A stretch of DNA of 64,000 bases. Source: Sphingomonas sp. PP-CC-1A-547. Lineage in GTDB: Bacteria > Pseudomonadota > Alphaproteobacteria > Sphingomonadales > Sphingomonadaceae. The notes beneath the pieces were generated by a model. The model saw only the letters and a program-made list of their open reading frames with translations, did not search any database and had not been told where the DNA came from. The stretch covers positions 842,161 to 906,160 of the forward strand of contig NZ_RAPZ01000010.1 in NCBI RefSeq assembly GCF_003610375.1, given 5' to 3'. Shown here in pieces: positions 34,472-44,389 of this stretch. Numbering within the stretch: position 1 is the first letter of the stretch; each line of letters begins with the position of its first letter. Made by a program: the position numbers and the translations under genes.

Positions 34472-35506
34472 TTACCCCTCGAACCGCCACCCGACATTGG
34501 TCCCCGCGAGAAACGGCACCACCGCCGTATCCCCCGCACCAATCGACGCAGGCACCTCGACGTCGCCGCGCACCAACGTCACGGTCCCCTCGTTCAGCGG
34601 CAATCCGTAGAACCGCGCGCCATGCTCCGACGCGAACCCCTCGAACTTGTCGAGCGCGCCCTCCTCGTCGAACACGCGCAGATACGCCTCCAGCGCGAAC
34701 GGTGCGTTGAAGATTCCCGCACATCCACACCCGGACTCCTTCGCCCCGACGACATGCGGCGCGCTGTCCGTCCCCAGGAAGAACCGCGGCGACCCCGATA
34801 CCGCCGCCCGCCGCACGGCCAACCGATGCGTCTCGCGCTTCAGCACCGGCAGGCAATAGGCATGCGGACGAAGCCCGCCGTCGAACAGCGCATTACGGTT
34901 GATCAGCAGATGCTGCGGCGTGATCGTCGCCGCGATCGGATGATCCGCCTCGGCCACGAACGAAGCCGCCTCGGCCGTCGTGATATGCTCCAGCACGATC
35001 TTCAGCCCCGGATAGTCGCGCACCAGCGGCGTCAGCACGCGCTCGACGAACACCGCCTCGCGGTCGAAAATGTCGATCGACTTGTCGGTCACCTCACCGT
35101 GGATCAACAGCGGCATGCCGATCCGCTGCAACGTCTCCAGCACAGCCGTCAGCGCGCGAATATTGGTGACGCCGTGCGCGGAGTTGGTCGTCGCATGCGC
35201 GGGGTACAGCTTGCACGCGGTGAACACGCCCTCGGCATAGCCGCGTTCCAGCTCCGCCGGATCGGTGCCGTCGGTGAGGTAGCACGTCATCAGCGGCGTG
35301 AACGCGACACCGCCAACCGCCGCCATGATCCGACCGCGATACGCCTGCGCCGCCTCGATCGAGGTCACCGGCGGGGTCAGGTTCGGCATGATGATCGCAC
35401 GCGCGAACTGCCGCGCGGTATGCGCCGCGACCGCCTCCAGCATCGCGCCATCGCGCAGGTGGACGTGCCAGTCATCGGGGCGGCGGATCGTGAGGCGGTC
35501 GGTCAT
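34472..35506 (-). CDS. pyrC: Dihydroorotase
   Basis: A 344-residue class II dihydroorotase of pyrimidine synthesis (N-carbamoyl-aspartate to dihydroorotate). The zinc-binding start RRPDDWHVHLRDG, the carboxylated-Lys context YPAHATTNS, LLIHGEV, VLEHITT, NRNALFDGGLRPHAYCLP and the catalytic FFLGTDSAPH are all present, and length is normal. It is divergent from ygfZ with a 133-bp spacer. Confidence 0.96.
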   Translation of the reverse strand: MTDRLTIRRPDDWHVHLRDGAMLEAVAAHTARQFARAIIMPNLTPPVTSIEAAQAYRGRIMAAVGGVAFTPLMTCYLTDGTDPAELERGYAEGVFTACKLYPAHATTNSAHGVTNIRALTAVLETLQRIGMPLLIHGEVTDKSIDIFDREAVFVERVLTPLVRDYPGLKIVLEHITTAEAASFVAEADHPIAATITPQHLLINRNALFDGGLRPHAYCLPVLKRETHRLAVRRAAVSGSPRFFLGTDSAPHVVGAKESGCGCAGIFNAPFALEAYLRVFDEEGALDKFEGFASEHGARFYGLPLNEGTVTLVRGDVEVPASIGAGDTAVVPFLAGTNVGWRFEG

Positions 35507-35639
35507 GCCGCCTTCCTATCGGCGCACGTGCCCCGACGCCAGACGGACGGGCGCGGGTTTTCGTCGCATGGGCGGATGCGGCCTTCGGTCGGGATCATAC
35601 CTTGGTTGGAAATCGCCGCGCACGCACTAGGTGGTACGG

Positions 35640-36377
35640 ATGAACACTGACCTCCCCGGAACGATGCTCGCCGACCGCAGCGTGATCCGCGTCGCCGGCG
35701 AAGACGTACGCGGCTTCCTGCAGGGGCTGGTCACCGCCGACACAGCGCTGCTCACGCCGGACGCACCCGCCTGGGCGGCGTTGCTGTCGCCGCAAGGCAA
35801 GGTGTTGTTCGACTTCATCCTGTGGGCCGACGGCACCGACGTGCTGATCGACGTCGAGGCCGCGCAAGCCGACGCGTTGACCAAGCGCCTCTCGCTCTAC
35901 CGCCTGCGCCGCGCGATCACACTCGTTCCCGACGATCGCGCGGTCCATTGGGCACCGGAAGGCGATCGCGGCGTCCCCGACCCTCGCCTTGCGGACCTGG
36001 GCCGCCGGTGGCTAGGACCGCTCGCCGAGCCGGCAACCGACTGGCACGCGCACCGACTGTCGCTCGGCGTGACCGAAGGCGTCGGCGAACTAGGCGCGGG
36101 CGAAACACTCTGGCTCGAATGCAACGCGCGCGAACTGAACGGCGTCAGCTTCACCAAGGGGTGTTACGTCGGCCAGGAGAACACCGCGCGGATGCACCAC
36201 CGCTCGAAGGTCAACCGCCGGCTGATCGTCGCGCCGTTCACCGAACCGAGCGGACGGACACGCGTGACCTATCCCGAACTCGGTCTGATGGTGGAGCATC
36301 GCCGTGTCGAGGCACTTGGCGACGCCATCGTTCCGCCCTGGCTGGCCACTGCGCTAACGGAAACGTCGACCGGCTGA
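35640..36377 (+). CDS. ygfZ: YgfZ/GcvT-fold folate-binding protein (Fe-S cluster maintenance)
   Basis: A 245-residue member of the YgfZ/IBA57 family with the diagnostic motif KGCYVGQE near residue 180 and the GcvT-like N-terminal FLQGLVTAD. Family knowledge: a folate-dependent factor for assembly or repair of some Fe-S enzymes. The ATG at 35640 has an AGGTGG site; the in-frame GTG at 35631 is less likely. Confidence 0.9.
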   Translation: MNTDLPGTMLADRSVIRVAGEDVRGFLQGLVTADTALLTPDAPAWAALLSPQGKVLFDFILWADGTDVLIDVEAAQADALTKRLSLYRLRRAITLVPDDRAVHWAPEGDRGVPDPRLADLGRRWLGPLAEPATDWHAHRLSLGVTEGVGELGAGETLWLECNARELNGVSFTKGCYVGQENTARMHHRSKVNRRLIVAPFTEPSGRTRVTYPELGLMVEHRRVEALGDAIVPPWLATALTETSTG

Positions 36378-36382
36378 CTCGC

Positions 36383-37195
36383 TCACGGATGCGCGCGAGC
36401 CCAGTCCGCAGCGTCCGTTACCTGAGCCGGTGACGGCGTCACGCCCGTATACAGCACGAACTGCTGCAACGCCTGGAGCGTGGCCACCTCCGCCCCGGTG
36501 ATGCAACGCTTACCCGCCTCGCCCGCAGCTTTCAGAAACGGCGTCGCGACCGGATATTGCACCACGTCGAACGCTACGGTGCAGGCCGCGATCGTGGCGT
36601 GCGGAAAGGCCAGTACGTCGGCATCCGACCCATTCATCCCGCGCGGTGTGGCATTGACGAGCAACGCCGCCTCACCCTCCGGTTCCGCCGCCCAGGCAAA
36701 ACCATAGCGATCCGTGATCGCGCGTCCGGCTGCTTCGTTCCGCGCGACGATGGTGCCAGCGCGAAACCCGCTGTCGCCGAGCGCCGCCACGACCGCCTTC
36801 GCCATCCCGCCGGATCCCCGCACCACGAACGGCATCGTCCGGTCGAACTCCGCGACCAGATCGACGACCGCGCCATAATCAGTGTTGTGGCCGGTCAGCA
36901 CGCCATCGTCGTTGACGATCGTGTTCACGCTGTCGATCGCGCTTGCCGACTGCGCCAACCCGTCGAGCAGCGGGATCACCGCCTCCTTGAACGGCATCGA
37001 GATCGCGCACCCGCGAATGTCGAGCGCCCTGATCCCGCCAATCGCCGCTCCCAGGTCGGTGGTCGAGAACGACTTGTAGACGAAATCGAGCCCGGTCAGT
37101 TCGTAGAGCCGGTTATGAAACCGCGACCCGAAATTCCCCGGTCGCGCCGACAACGACATGCACAGCCGCGTGTCGCGTCCAATCAGCGGTTTCAT
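36383..37195 (-). CDS. aroE: Shikimate dehydrogenase family protein
   Basis: A 270-residue AroE-fold protein. The substrate-binding SLS (MSLSARPGNFGSRFHNRLY), MPFKEAVIPLLD with the catalytic Lys, and GHNTDYGAV with the catalytic Asp are present. The dinucleotide motif is GSGGMAKAV and the C-terminus contains ITGAEVATLQALQQF. The start at 37195 follows AGGAG; a longer frame to 37426 runs through a repeat element and is rejected. It may be the housekeeping enzyme or one of the AroE-like paralogs (quinate/shikimate or RifI type); sequence alone does not separate them. Confidence 0.78.
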   Translation of the reverse strand: MKPLIGRDTRLCMSLSARPGNFGSRFHNRLYELTGLDFVYKSFSTTDLGAAIGGIRALDIRGCAISMPFKEAVIPLLDGLAQSASAIDSVNTIVNDDGVLTGHNTDYGAVVDLVAEFDRTMPFVVRGSGGMAKAVVAALGDSGFRAGTIVARNEAAGRAITDRYGFAWAAEPEGEAALLVNATPRGMNGSDADVLAFPHATIAACTVAFDVVQYPVATPFLKAAGEAGKRCITGAEVATLQALQQFVLYTGVTPSPAQVTDAADWARAHP

Positions 37196-37261
37196 CTGCA
37201 TCTCCTCGCTAAGTCCGCTCTCACTATAGTCGCGAGCCGCCACGGTGAAGCGTCGATAGAT

Positions 37262-37410
37262 GTGTTCACGCGAAGGCGCGAAGGCGCAAAGATGTCGGCC
37301 CCAAGCGCTCCGCCTCCCGCGCCCGCGGCAGCACTGAAGATTACGTAAGAGAGCGACCAACGCCGCCACCGGCAAACCCTCTTCGCGCCTTTGCGCCTTC
37401 GCGTGAATAC
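37262..37410. repeat. Inverted-repeat element, arms rich in GCGAAGGCG
   Basis: The left arm 37262-37294 (GTGTTCACGCGAAGGCG, then CGAAGGCGCAAAG) pairs with the right arm 37381-37410 (CTTCGCGCCTTTGCGCC, then TTCGCGTGAATAC). The spacer is about 85 bp. It lies upstream of aroE and explains the spurious N-terminal extension of that frame. Confidence 0.8.
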
Positions 37411-37460
37411 ATCGACGTTCCGCCAAACACCGCCGTCGCGAAAGGCCCAGGCGTTGATTT

Positions 37461-37634
37461 TGTTCGCGCGGAGGCGCGGAGCCGCGGAGAGTAAGAAGCC
37501 GGCTTGGTTAGCGCGTTCCACCATCGCCCCGCCTTGGCGAAGCTGATCATCCAAAGCCGCATTCGCGGATGCGCTTACCCGGAACGATTCATCTCCGCCC
37601 TTACTCTCCGCGGCTCCGCGCCTCCGCGCGAACA
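37461..37634. repeat. Inverted-repeat element, 35-bp arms
   Basis: The left arm begins TGTTCGCGCGGAGGCGCGGA (37461 on). The right arm, its exact complement, ends CGCCTCCGCGCGAACA at 37634. The spacer is about 105 bp. It is immediately adjacent to the previous element and different in arm sequence. Confidence 0.82.
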
Positions 37635-37690
37635 GAATCGACACTCGCCAATCCACGAACCCTCGCAACTGGCCGCTGCGCCGAATGCAC

Positions 37691-37725
37691 AAAAGAAAAG
37701 GGAGGCCAGCTTGCGCCGACCTCCC
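37691..37725 (-). terminator. Rho-independent terminator of the OmpA-family gene
   Basis: On the minus strand the stem GGGAGGTCGGC / GCTGGCCTCCC is followed by TTTTCTTTTG. It lies about 45 bases after the stop codon. Confidence 0.85.
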
Positions 37726-37770
37726 CGATCTTCATTCCGTAACCGACCCGAGAGCCGATTGGCGAAAGTC

Positions 37771-38892
<1,122 letters not shown>

Positions 38893-39011
38893 ATAAATCC
38901 CCTTTCATGAGTGTCACACGGACATCGCAAACTCCCTATCCTCGGGCTTGTTTCCACGCAAGCTGACAAAAGTTAGAAGTGTTGCTGGAACGACACAGTT
39001 TTCGGGGTGTT

Positions 39012-39515
39012 CTAGACGGAAATCAATCCGTGCCCTCGCAATGCTGCCAATATGGCACCAATCGCCGCTCTCGACTGCCCATCGACGACGGTGCCGCCGG
39101 CCGGGTCGGGAACCGCCGGACGACGCGGCCCCACCACGTCGACTCCGCCGATCGAGACCTTGGTTCCGGCCAGCACCCCCAGCGTCCACGCGCCCGCACC
39201 GAACCGCGCCGACTGTCCATCGGCAATGCTCCACACCGCCATGCCCTCGCGCGGCACCAGGAACCGCCACCCGCTTGCCGTCCACCCGGCGATCGCTCGC
39301 GCCTGCCCCGCCCAGCCACCGGTGGGCGCGGTCCCGACGATCCACGCGCTGCCCGCGGTCGGTGCGGCGGGCGGCACATTGGTTCCCACCGCCGTCACAC
39401 TCGCCTGCACCGCGAGATCCAACAATGTCAGCGCCTCGTTATGCGTCGTTTCCTTCTGCGCCTGGCCCGGCTGCAACAATGGCAATGCCAGACGCGCTGT
39501 GCGGTCGTCGCTCAT
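39012..39515 (-). CDS. DUF2793 phage/GTA-associated tail protein
   Basis: A 167-residue DUF2793 protein. The family start MSDDRTARLALPLLQPGQAQKETTHNEAL, the middle AWIVGTAPTGGWAGQARAIAGW and the low-complexity end are recognisable. DUF2793 proteins are found at the 3' end of prophage and gene-transfer-agent tail clusters in Alphaproteobacteria. Here it directly follows the truncated tail protein gene, so it belongs to the same remnant. Its reading frame is intact, and I cannot tell if it is still expressed. Confidence 0.82.
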   Translation of the reverse strand: MSDDRTARLALPLLQPGQAQKETTHNEALTLLDLAVQASVTAVGTNVPPAAPTAGSAWIVGTAPTGGWAGQARAIAGWTASGWRFLVPREGMAVWSIADGQSARFGAGAWTLGVLAGTKVSIGGVDVVGPRRPAVPDPAGGTVVDGQSRAAIGAILAALRGHGLISV

Positions 39516-39537
39516 AATTCATTCCCCCGTTGGTGAA

Positions 39538-40881
39538 TCACGCCGGTACGATCAGGGGCGGTACGATCAGGTTGGCCGCGAGCGACTCCCCGAACACGCC
39601 ACGCTGCCGGACTGCGATGCTCACGGAACCGACACGTTCCGCCGCCGTGACCGAAACCAACGGTTCCGCCACATCGACATCACGCGAGGTTCCGCCCGCC
39701 GTCACGGTCACCCGGTACGCCTCGACCTCTTCGGCCAGCGGCGCATCGACCCCGTCGATCCAGCGCCACCCCGCCCTGCTCCGCCGCGTCCAGCGCACCG
39801 CCGCACTGCCATCGGCTTCCTCGGAGAACCGCAGATGCACAGGCGAAGGCGGCACCACCGAAGCCCCGCGCATCACGCACCGCGCCTCGACCGGCGCATC
39901 ATCGCCGACCCCGGACGCGATCACGCGAACCTCACGCCCTAGCACCGACACCGGCAAGTCGAAGGCCCGAGCCGCCCCCGCCTCGAGCAACACGAACCGC
40001 TCCCCAACCTTCTGCACGCCAGCCGCCGCCTCGGTTCCCCGCCGCCCACGCAGCAACTGGCTCAACCGCCACCGCGCGCCGCCCAGCGGTTCCGCCCGCC
40101 CGAACTGCACCAGCTCGTCCCCCAGCAGTGCCAGGTTCACGCCCCGATCGAGCGCCGCCGCATCCGCATCGCCCAGCGCCATCTCCGCATGCGCAAGAAC
40201 CACCTCGAACGCCCCACGCAGATCGACAAGCGTCGCCGGTGCACTGGATGCCACAACCGCAATCGTCCCGAGCACCCCAGGCGCAGCCGTCGCCCCGGCC
40301 GCCACCCAACTCACCCCATCATCGACACTGTAAAGCAAAGCCGCCTGCCGCCACGCCGCCCCCGTACCGCCCGCAACCACCGTCATCCGCGGCGCGCTCA
40401 ACGGAGCCTCCTCCAACCCAGGAACCTCGAACGCGCGCACGATCGTAGCTCCGACGACCGCATCCACCGCCCCCGAAACCCGCCCGCTCGTCGCAGTCGC
40501 CGGCAGCGAAGCCGCCACCAGCGGCACGAGGCCCAGCGTCGTCACCATCCCCTCGATGCTGACATCGGACACCCGCCAGACGCCACCCTCGCCAGCAATC
40601 GTCACGCAAGCCCCCGGCGCGATCGCCATCGCCCCAAACCCCGCCGCAACTGTCCGCCGCACCCGCCTAGCCTCGGCCCGCGCGAGCATCGCCTCCGCCA
40701 CAGTCTTAGCCGCGCCCGCCTCCAGCACCGCCGGCACCTCGACGCGATCGTCACGCACGCCAGCCCCCGGCCGCCGCGCCCGCTGCACGCCCGCCTGATA
40801 ATCCCGCGCCGCATCATAATACCCGACGGTCACCGTCCGCGGCACCGTCTCGATCGCCGCCACAGCCCGAGCCCGCCGCAC
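39538..40881 (-). pseudogene. GTA/phage tail host-specificity protein (RcGTA gp15-like), C-terminal third only
   Basis: A 448-codon open frame homologous in style to the C-terminal part of the large GTA tail tip protein: VTVGYYDAARDYQAGVQRARR, then LSQLLRGRRGTEAAAG and FDLPVSVLGREVRVIASG, and fibronectin-like end repeats (SPVHLRFSEEADGSAAVRWTRR). Intact members are about 1000-1300 residues and start far upstream. Here the sequence begins abruptly after codons of the large terminase in another frame at about 40881-40887, so the N-terminal two thirds are missing. Translation from a GTG at 40881 is conceivable. The upstream frame to 41112 is antisense-like noise through the terminase. Confidence 0.78.
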
Positions 40882-40886
40882 GCCCC

Positions 40887-41384
40887 TCCGCGCAACGCTT
40901 CCGGCGCCTCCGCCGAATACGCATAGGCCTTCGCACCATTGCCGAAATGCACTTCGCCGACCGCACTGCGCCACGTCAGCGCCTCGTTGTCGTGCGCCAC
41001 CGCGATCAGGCCGCTCTCGCCCTGCACCATCACGCGCCGCACATCGTCGATCGTCGCGCCGACCAGCGCGATCCGCGCGGTCGGATCGTCGCGCGCGATC
41101 TGGCTCACCCACTCCGCGCCCGCCCGCGTCTTGCCAAATCCGCGCCCCGCCCGGATCAGCCAGATCCGCCAGTCACCCTCGGGTGGATATTGCCCGTCAT
41201 GCGCCCAGTGCCGCCACCGATCGCGCAGCTCGTTGCGTTGACCTACCGAAAGCTTCCGCATGATCCCGGCACGGTGCACCACCGGCAGGTCGGCCAGCTC
41301 CGCCACCAGGTCGCGTTCGACCGTGGCCACCGGCGCCGGGTCGACCGCCCCCGGATCGCCTTCGCCGCTTCCCGAGCGCGTCAA
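40887..41384 (-). pseudogene. Large terminase (GTA gp2-like), N-terminal fragment
   Basis: The first about 166 residues of a TerL packaging ATPase. Walker A is GRGFGKTRAG (residues 80-89) in the family context WRIWLIRAGRGFGKT. The adenine and coupling region has VGATIDDVRRVMVQGESGL and FGNGAKAYAYSAEAPEALRG. In intact proteins EALRG is followed by PEHxxxWxDE (Walker B) and then the nuclease domain. Here it runs into tail-gene sequence out of frame and stops at 40830. The ATPase cannot be complete. It overlaps the upstream small-terminase-like gene by 4 bases, the normal GTA order. Confidence 0.82.
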
Positions 41385-42058
41385 GAGACAAGCGCCTGGC
41401 GCCGCGCCAGCGAATCCAGCAGCTTCAGCAATGCGGCATCGGTCTCCACCGACGTGGCCCGGCAGGTCTGGCTGGACTGGCGGCCCCGCGCCTCTCGCGC
41501 GCGATGCTGGTTCAGCATAGCCAGCGCGAACTGGATCGCCGTCACGCTCGACAGCTTGATCAGCCCCGCACCGGGCACCGCAGCCCCGCCCCAGATCTTT
41601 TCGCCGCCCCCTTCTTCGACGGCACCCACGTCTTCGACGGCACCAGCGTCGCCGACCGCCGCCGTCTCGTTGCGGGGCGCCTCCACACCCCCATCGCGAG
41701 GGTCGTCGTCGCCCTGCCCGCCAAGACGCCCATCATCGCGATCCAGAGAGGCGAGCGACGTCGCCAACAGCAGTTCCTCCAACCGGTCATACCCGCGCGA
41801 CAACGCCGCCTGCCATGCTGCGGCAAACGCAGGATCGTGCGAGCGGCGGTGATAGGCTCCACCGAGCGACATCCCTACCACGACGACAGACGTGGTCACG
41901 TTGCCGGTCATCGCCAATTCCTCGAGAAACGTGGCTTGCCGCTCGAGTGTCCATTCCTTCGCCCGGGGTTTCCGGGCCACAAGAACCCGGTTCTTCCCAC
42001 CCGTGACGACTAACCCGCCGACCTTCGCGTTCCCGGCCGCCTTGCTCTTGATCCCCAT
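41381..42058 (-). CDS. Small-terminase-like DNA-binding protein (GTA gp1-like)
   Basis: A 225-residue protein. It has a basic N-terminus (MGIKSKAAGNAKVGG, VLVARKPRAKEW), then a helix-turn-helix-like region (ERQATFLEELAMTGNVTTSVVVVGMSLGGAYHRRSHDPAFAAAWQAAL) as in small terminase subunits. An acidic, Gly/Val-rich variable linker of about 60 residues follows, with a helical C-terminus. It is placed directly before the terminase fragment with a 4-base overlap. The start at 42058 avoids an unlikely 19-residue extension. The frame is intact, but its partner genes are destroyed. Confidence 0.7.
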   Translation of the reverse strand: MGIKSKAAGNAKVGGLVVTGGKNRVLVARKPRAKEWTLERQATFLEELAMTGNVTTSVVVVGMSLGGAYHRRSHDPAFAAAWQAALSRGYDRLEELLLATSLASLDRDDGRLGGQGDDDPRDGGVEAPRNETAAVGDAGAVEDVGAVEEGGGEKIWGGAAVPGAGLIKLSSVTAIQFALAMLNQHRAREARGRQSSQTCRATSVETDAALLKLLDSLARRQALVS

Positions 42059-42239
42059 GCCGCGCCCCCGCTTGCCTGCACCGCACCGCCAAACGCAGAA
42101 AGCCGGCGACGACAAAGGCTCCCGCCCCGATCGTCCCGGCTTCCCGAAAGCCAGACCGCCCGGCCCGACTCGCTAGTTTTCGATGTTCCCGTTATGTGCC
42201 AGATGAGCGTGACGATGTCAAGGTAATTAACCCGTTTGG

Positions 42240-43418
42240 TTACTCGCCCACGGGTAGATCGACCAGAGGCACGACACGATCCACCGCAGCCGCCCCCCAC
42301 TCACCAAGCACGCCCTGATCGCCCTCGTCCGCCAGCCGACGTCCGCGCTCGCTGCCCCAGCGCGCGCTATCCAGTCGCCGCAATGCCCATATCGCCGCGC
42401 CCCGGACGACCGGCGAGTAGTCGCCCAACAGTCCGACGACGGCCTCGACGAGGCCAGGATCGCCACTGTTCCCCGCTGCAATCAAGGCATTGCGGATCAT
42501 CTTGGCGCGACCGACGCGCTTGATCGGCGAGCCCGCGAACACCGTGCGGAAGCTCGCATCGTCCAGCGCCAGGATGTCGGCGAGTTCGGGCGCGACCAAC
42601 TCCGCGCGAGGATGAAATGCCAGGTTCGCGTTGGCGGCGGCGGCGAACTTGTTCCAGGGGCACACCGCCAAGCAATCGTCGCAGCCATAGATGCGGTTGC
42701 CGATCGCGGCGCGGAACTCGTGCGGGATCGGGCCGGCATGCTCGATCGTCAGGTACGAGATGCAGCGGCGGGCATCGAGCTGGTACGGCCGTGGAAACGC
42801 CGCGGTCGGGCATGCGGTCTGGCACGCGTCGCAACTGCCGCAAGTGTCGACGCCGCCCTTGTCCGACTCCAGATCGAGCGTGGTGTAGATCGCGCCGAGG
42901 AACAGCCAGCTGCCATGCTCGCGACTGACGAGGTTGGTGTGCTTGCCCTGCCAGCCAAGCCCGGCGGCTTCGGCAAGCGGCTTCTCCATCACCGGCGCAG
43001 TGTCGACGAACACCTTCAGGTCGAACGGCGGCAAGTCGCGCCCGGCCTCCGCCGCCAGCCACCGCCCAAGTGCCTTCAACTGCCGCTTCACGACATCGTG
43101 ATAATCCGGACCCTGCGCATAGACCGAGATGCGGCCCACCCCGCCCTCGTCCGCCAAGCGCAACGGATCGTCCTTCGGCGCATAGCTCATGCCGAGCGCG
43201 ATGACGCTGCGCACCTCAGGCCAGAGGCCGGCGGGGCTCTCGCGGTGGTGCTTGCGCTCCTCCATCCAGATCATGTCGCCGTGGCGGCCGTCCGCGAGCC
43301 ACTGGTGCAGCCGTTCGCCCGCGCGCGGTGCCGCACCCGCATGCGCGATCCCGCACGCGACGAAGCCCAGTTCCGCCGCTTTGGCTTTCAGCCTGTGTTC
43401 CAGCTTGTCTTGCGCCAC
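42240..43418 (-). CDS. queG: Epoxyqueuosine reductase
   Basis: A 392-residue QueG, the cobalamin- and Fe-S-dependent last enzyme of queuosine tRNA modification. Two ferredoxin-type clusters are visible: Cys193/196/199/203 (CGSCDACQTACPT) and Cys246/249/253 (CDDCLAVCPW), with Cys219 completing them. The catalytic region FVDTAPVMEKPLAEAAGLGW is intact. The C-terminus carries HEAT-like repeats (YSPVVRGAAIWALRRL). Length is normal. It is divergent from the ABC exporter. Confidence 0.95.
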   Translation of the reverse strand: MAQDKLEHRLKAKAAELGFVACGIAHAGAAPRAGERLHQWLADGRHGDMIWMEERKHHRESPAGLWPEVRSVIALGMSYAPKDDPLRLADEGGVGRISVYAQGPDYHDVVKRQLKALGRWLAAEAGRDLPPFDLKVFVDTAPVMEKPLAEAAGLGWQGKHTNLVSREHGSWLFLGAIYTTLDLESDKGGVDTCGSCDACQTACPTAAFPRPYQLDARRCISYLTIEHAGPIPHEFRAAIGNRIYGCDDCLAVCPWNKFAAAANANLAFHPRAELVAPELADILALDDASFRTVFAGSPIKRVGRAKMIRNALIAAGNSGDPGLVEAVVGLLGDYSPVVRGAAIWALRRLDSARWGSERGRRLADEGDQGVLGEWGAAAVDRVVPLVDLPVGE

Positions 43419-43462
43419 GTCCGCCCGCTACCACGACGCCACCCTCGGGAGGAAGATTGCGC

Positions 43463-44389
43463 GTGAACGATGAATGGGCGGTCACCGCGAGCGGGATCGT
43501 GAAGCGGTTCGGCGATCGGCGCGTGGTCGACGGGGTGGACATGATGGTGCCACGCGGCTCGGTGTACGGCGTACTCGGGCCCAACGGCGCGGGCAAGACG
43601 ACGACGCTGCGCATGCTGCTCGGGATCATCGAGCCCGACGAGGGCTCGCGCACGCTGCTCGGCTACGACAATCCGCGCGATGCAAGCGACCGGGTCGGGT
43701 ATCTTCCGGAGGAGCGCGGGCTGTATCCGGCGATGAAGGCGCGCGAGGCGATCGCGTTCCTGGGGGCTCTGCGCGGGCTCGACTGGAAGACCGGGCGCGA
43801 GCGTGCGGTGGTCCTGATGGAAGCCGCCGGCCTTGGCCATGCGGTCGACGAGAAGATCCGCAAACTGTCGAAGGGCATGGCACAGCTGGTGCAGTTGCTC
43901 GGCTCGGTAGTGCACCAGCCCGACCTGCTGGTGCTCGACGAGCCGTTTTCGGGGCTCGACCCGGTCAACCAGGAGCGGCTCGAGAAGCTGATCCTCAACG
44001 AGCGCGATCGCGGCGCGACGATCCTGTTCTCGACACATATCATGAGCCACGCCGAACGGCTGTGCGACCGCCTCGCGATCATCGCCGGCGGGAAGCGGCG
44101 GTTCGAGGGCACGGTGGCGGACGCGCGGGGAATTTTACCGCAACGCGTCCACTATACGCCGCACCGCCCCGATCCGGCGATCCGCGGCGTGCTCCCGTCG
44201 GATGCGGTAGCGGACGGGGATAGCTGGCGGTTCGAGCTGCCGAACGAAGGAATCGAGAGCTTGCTCGTGAGACTGATCGACGCGGGATACGGGATTTCGG
44301 GGCTGTCGATCGAGCGGCCCGGCCTGCACGAAGCGTTCGTAAGGATCGTTGGGCAGCATGCCGACGTCGCGAAGGAGGACGCGGCATGA
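43463..44389 (+). CDS. ABC transporter ATP-binding protein (NatA/CcmA-like)
   Basis: A 308-residue ATPase. Walker A is GPNGAGKTT, the Q-loop region YLPEERGLYPAMKARE, the signature LSKGMAQLVQ and Walker B LLVLDEPFSGLDP. A C-terminal DUF4162-like extension is present. The GTG start at 43463 has a GGGAGGAAG site and is far better than an upstream in-frame ATG inside queG. Its stop overlaps the permease start (ATGA). The NatA-type pair would export an unknown substrate. Confidence 0.92.
   Translation: MNDEWAVTASGIVKRFGDRRVVDGVDMMVPRGSVYGVLGPNGAGKTTTLRMLLGIIEPDEGSRTLLGYDNPRDASDRVGYLPEERGLYPAMKAREAIAFLGALRGLDWKTGRERAVVLMEAAGLGHAVDEKIRKLSKGMAQLVQLLGSVVHQPDLLVLDEPFSGLDPVNQERLEKLILNERDRGATILFSTHIMSHAERLCDRLAIIAGGKRRFEGTVADARGILPQRVHYTPHRPDPAIRGVLPSDAVADGDSWRFELPNEGIESLLVRLIDAGYGISGLSIERPGLHEAFVRIVGQHADVAKEDAA

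Noticed and set aside
37196..37426. N-terminal extension of the aroE-family frame
   Set aside because: It is encoded by the inverted-repeat element; a good AGGAG site and the conserved start are at 37195.
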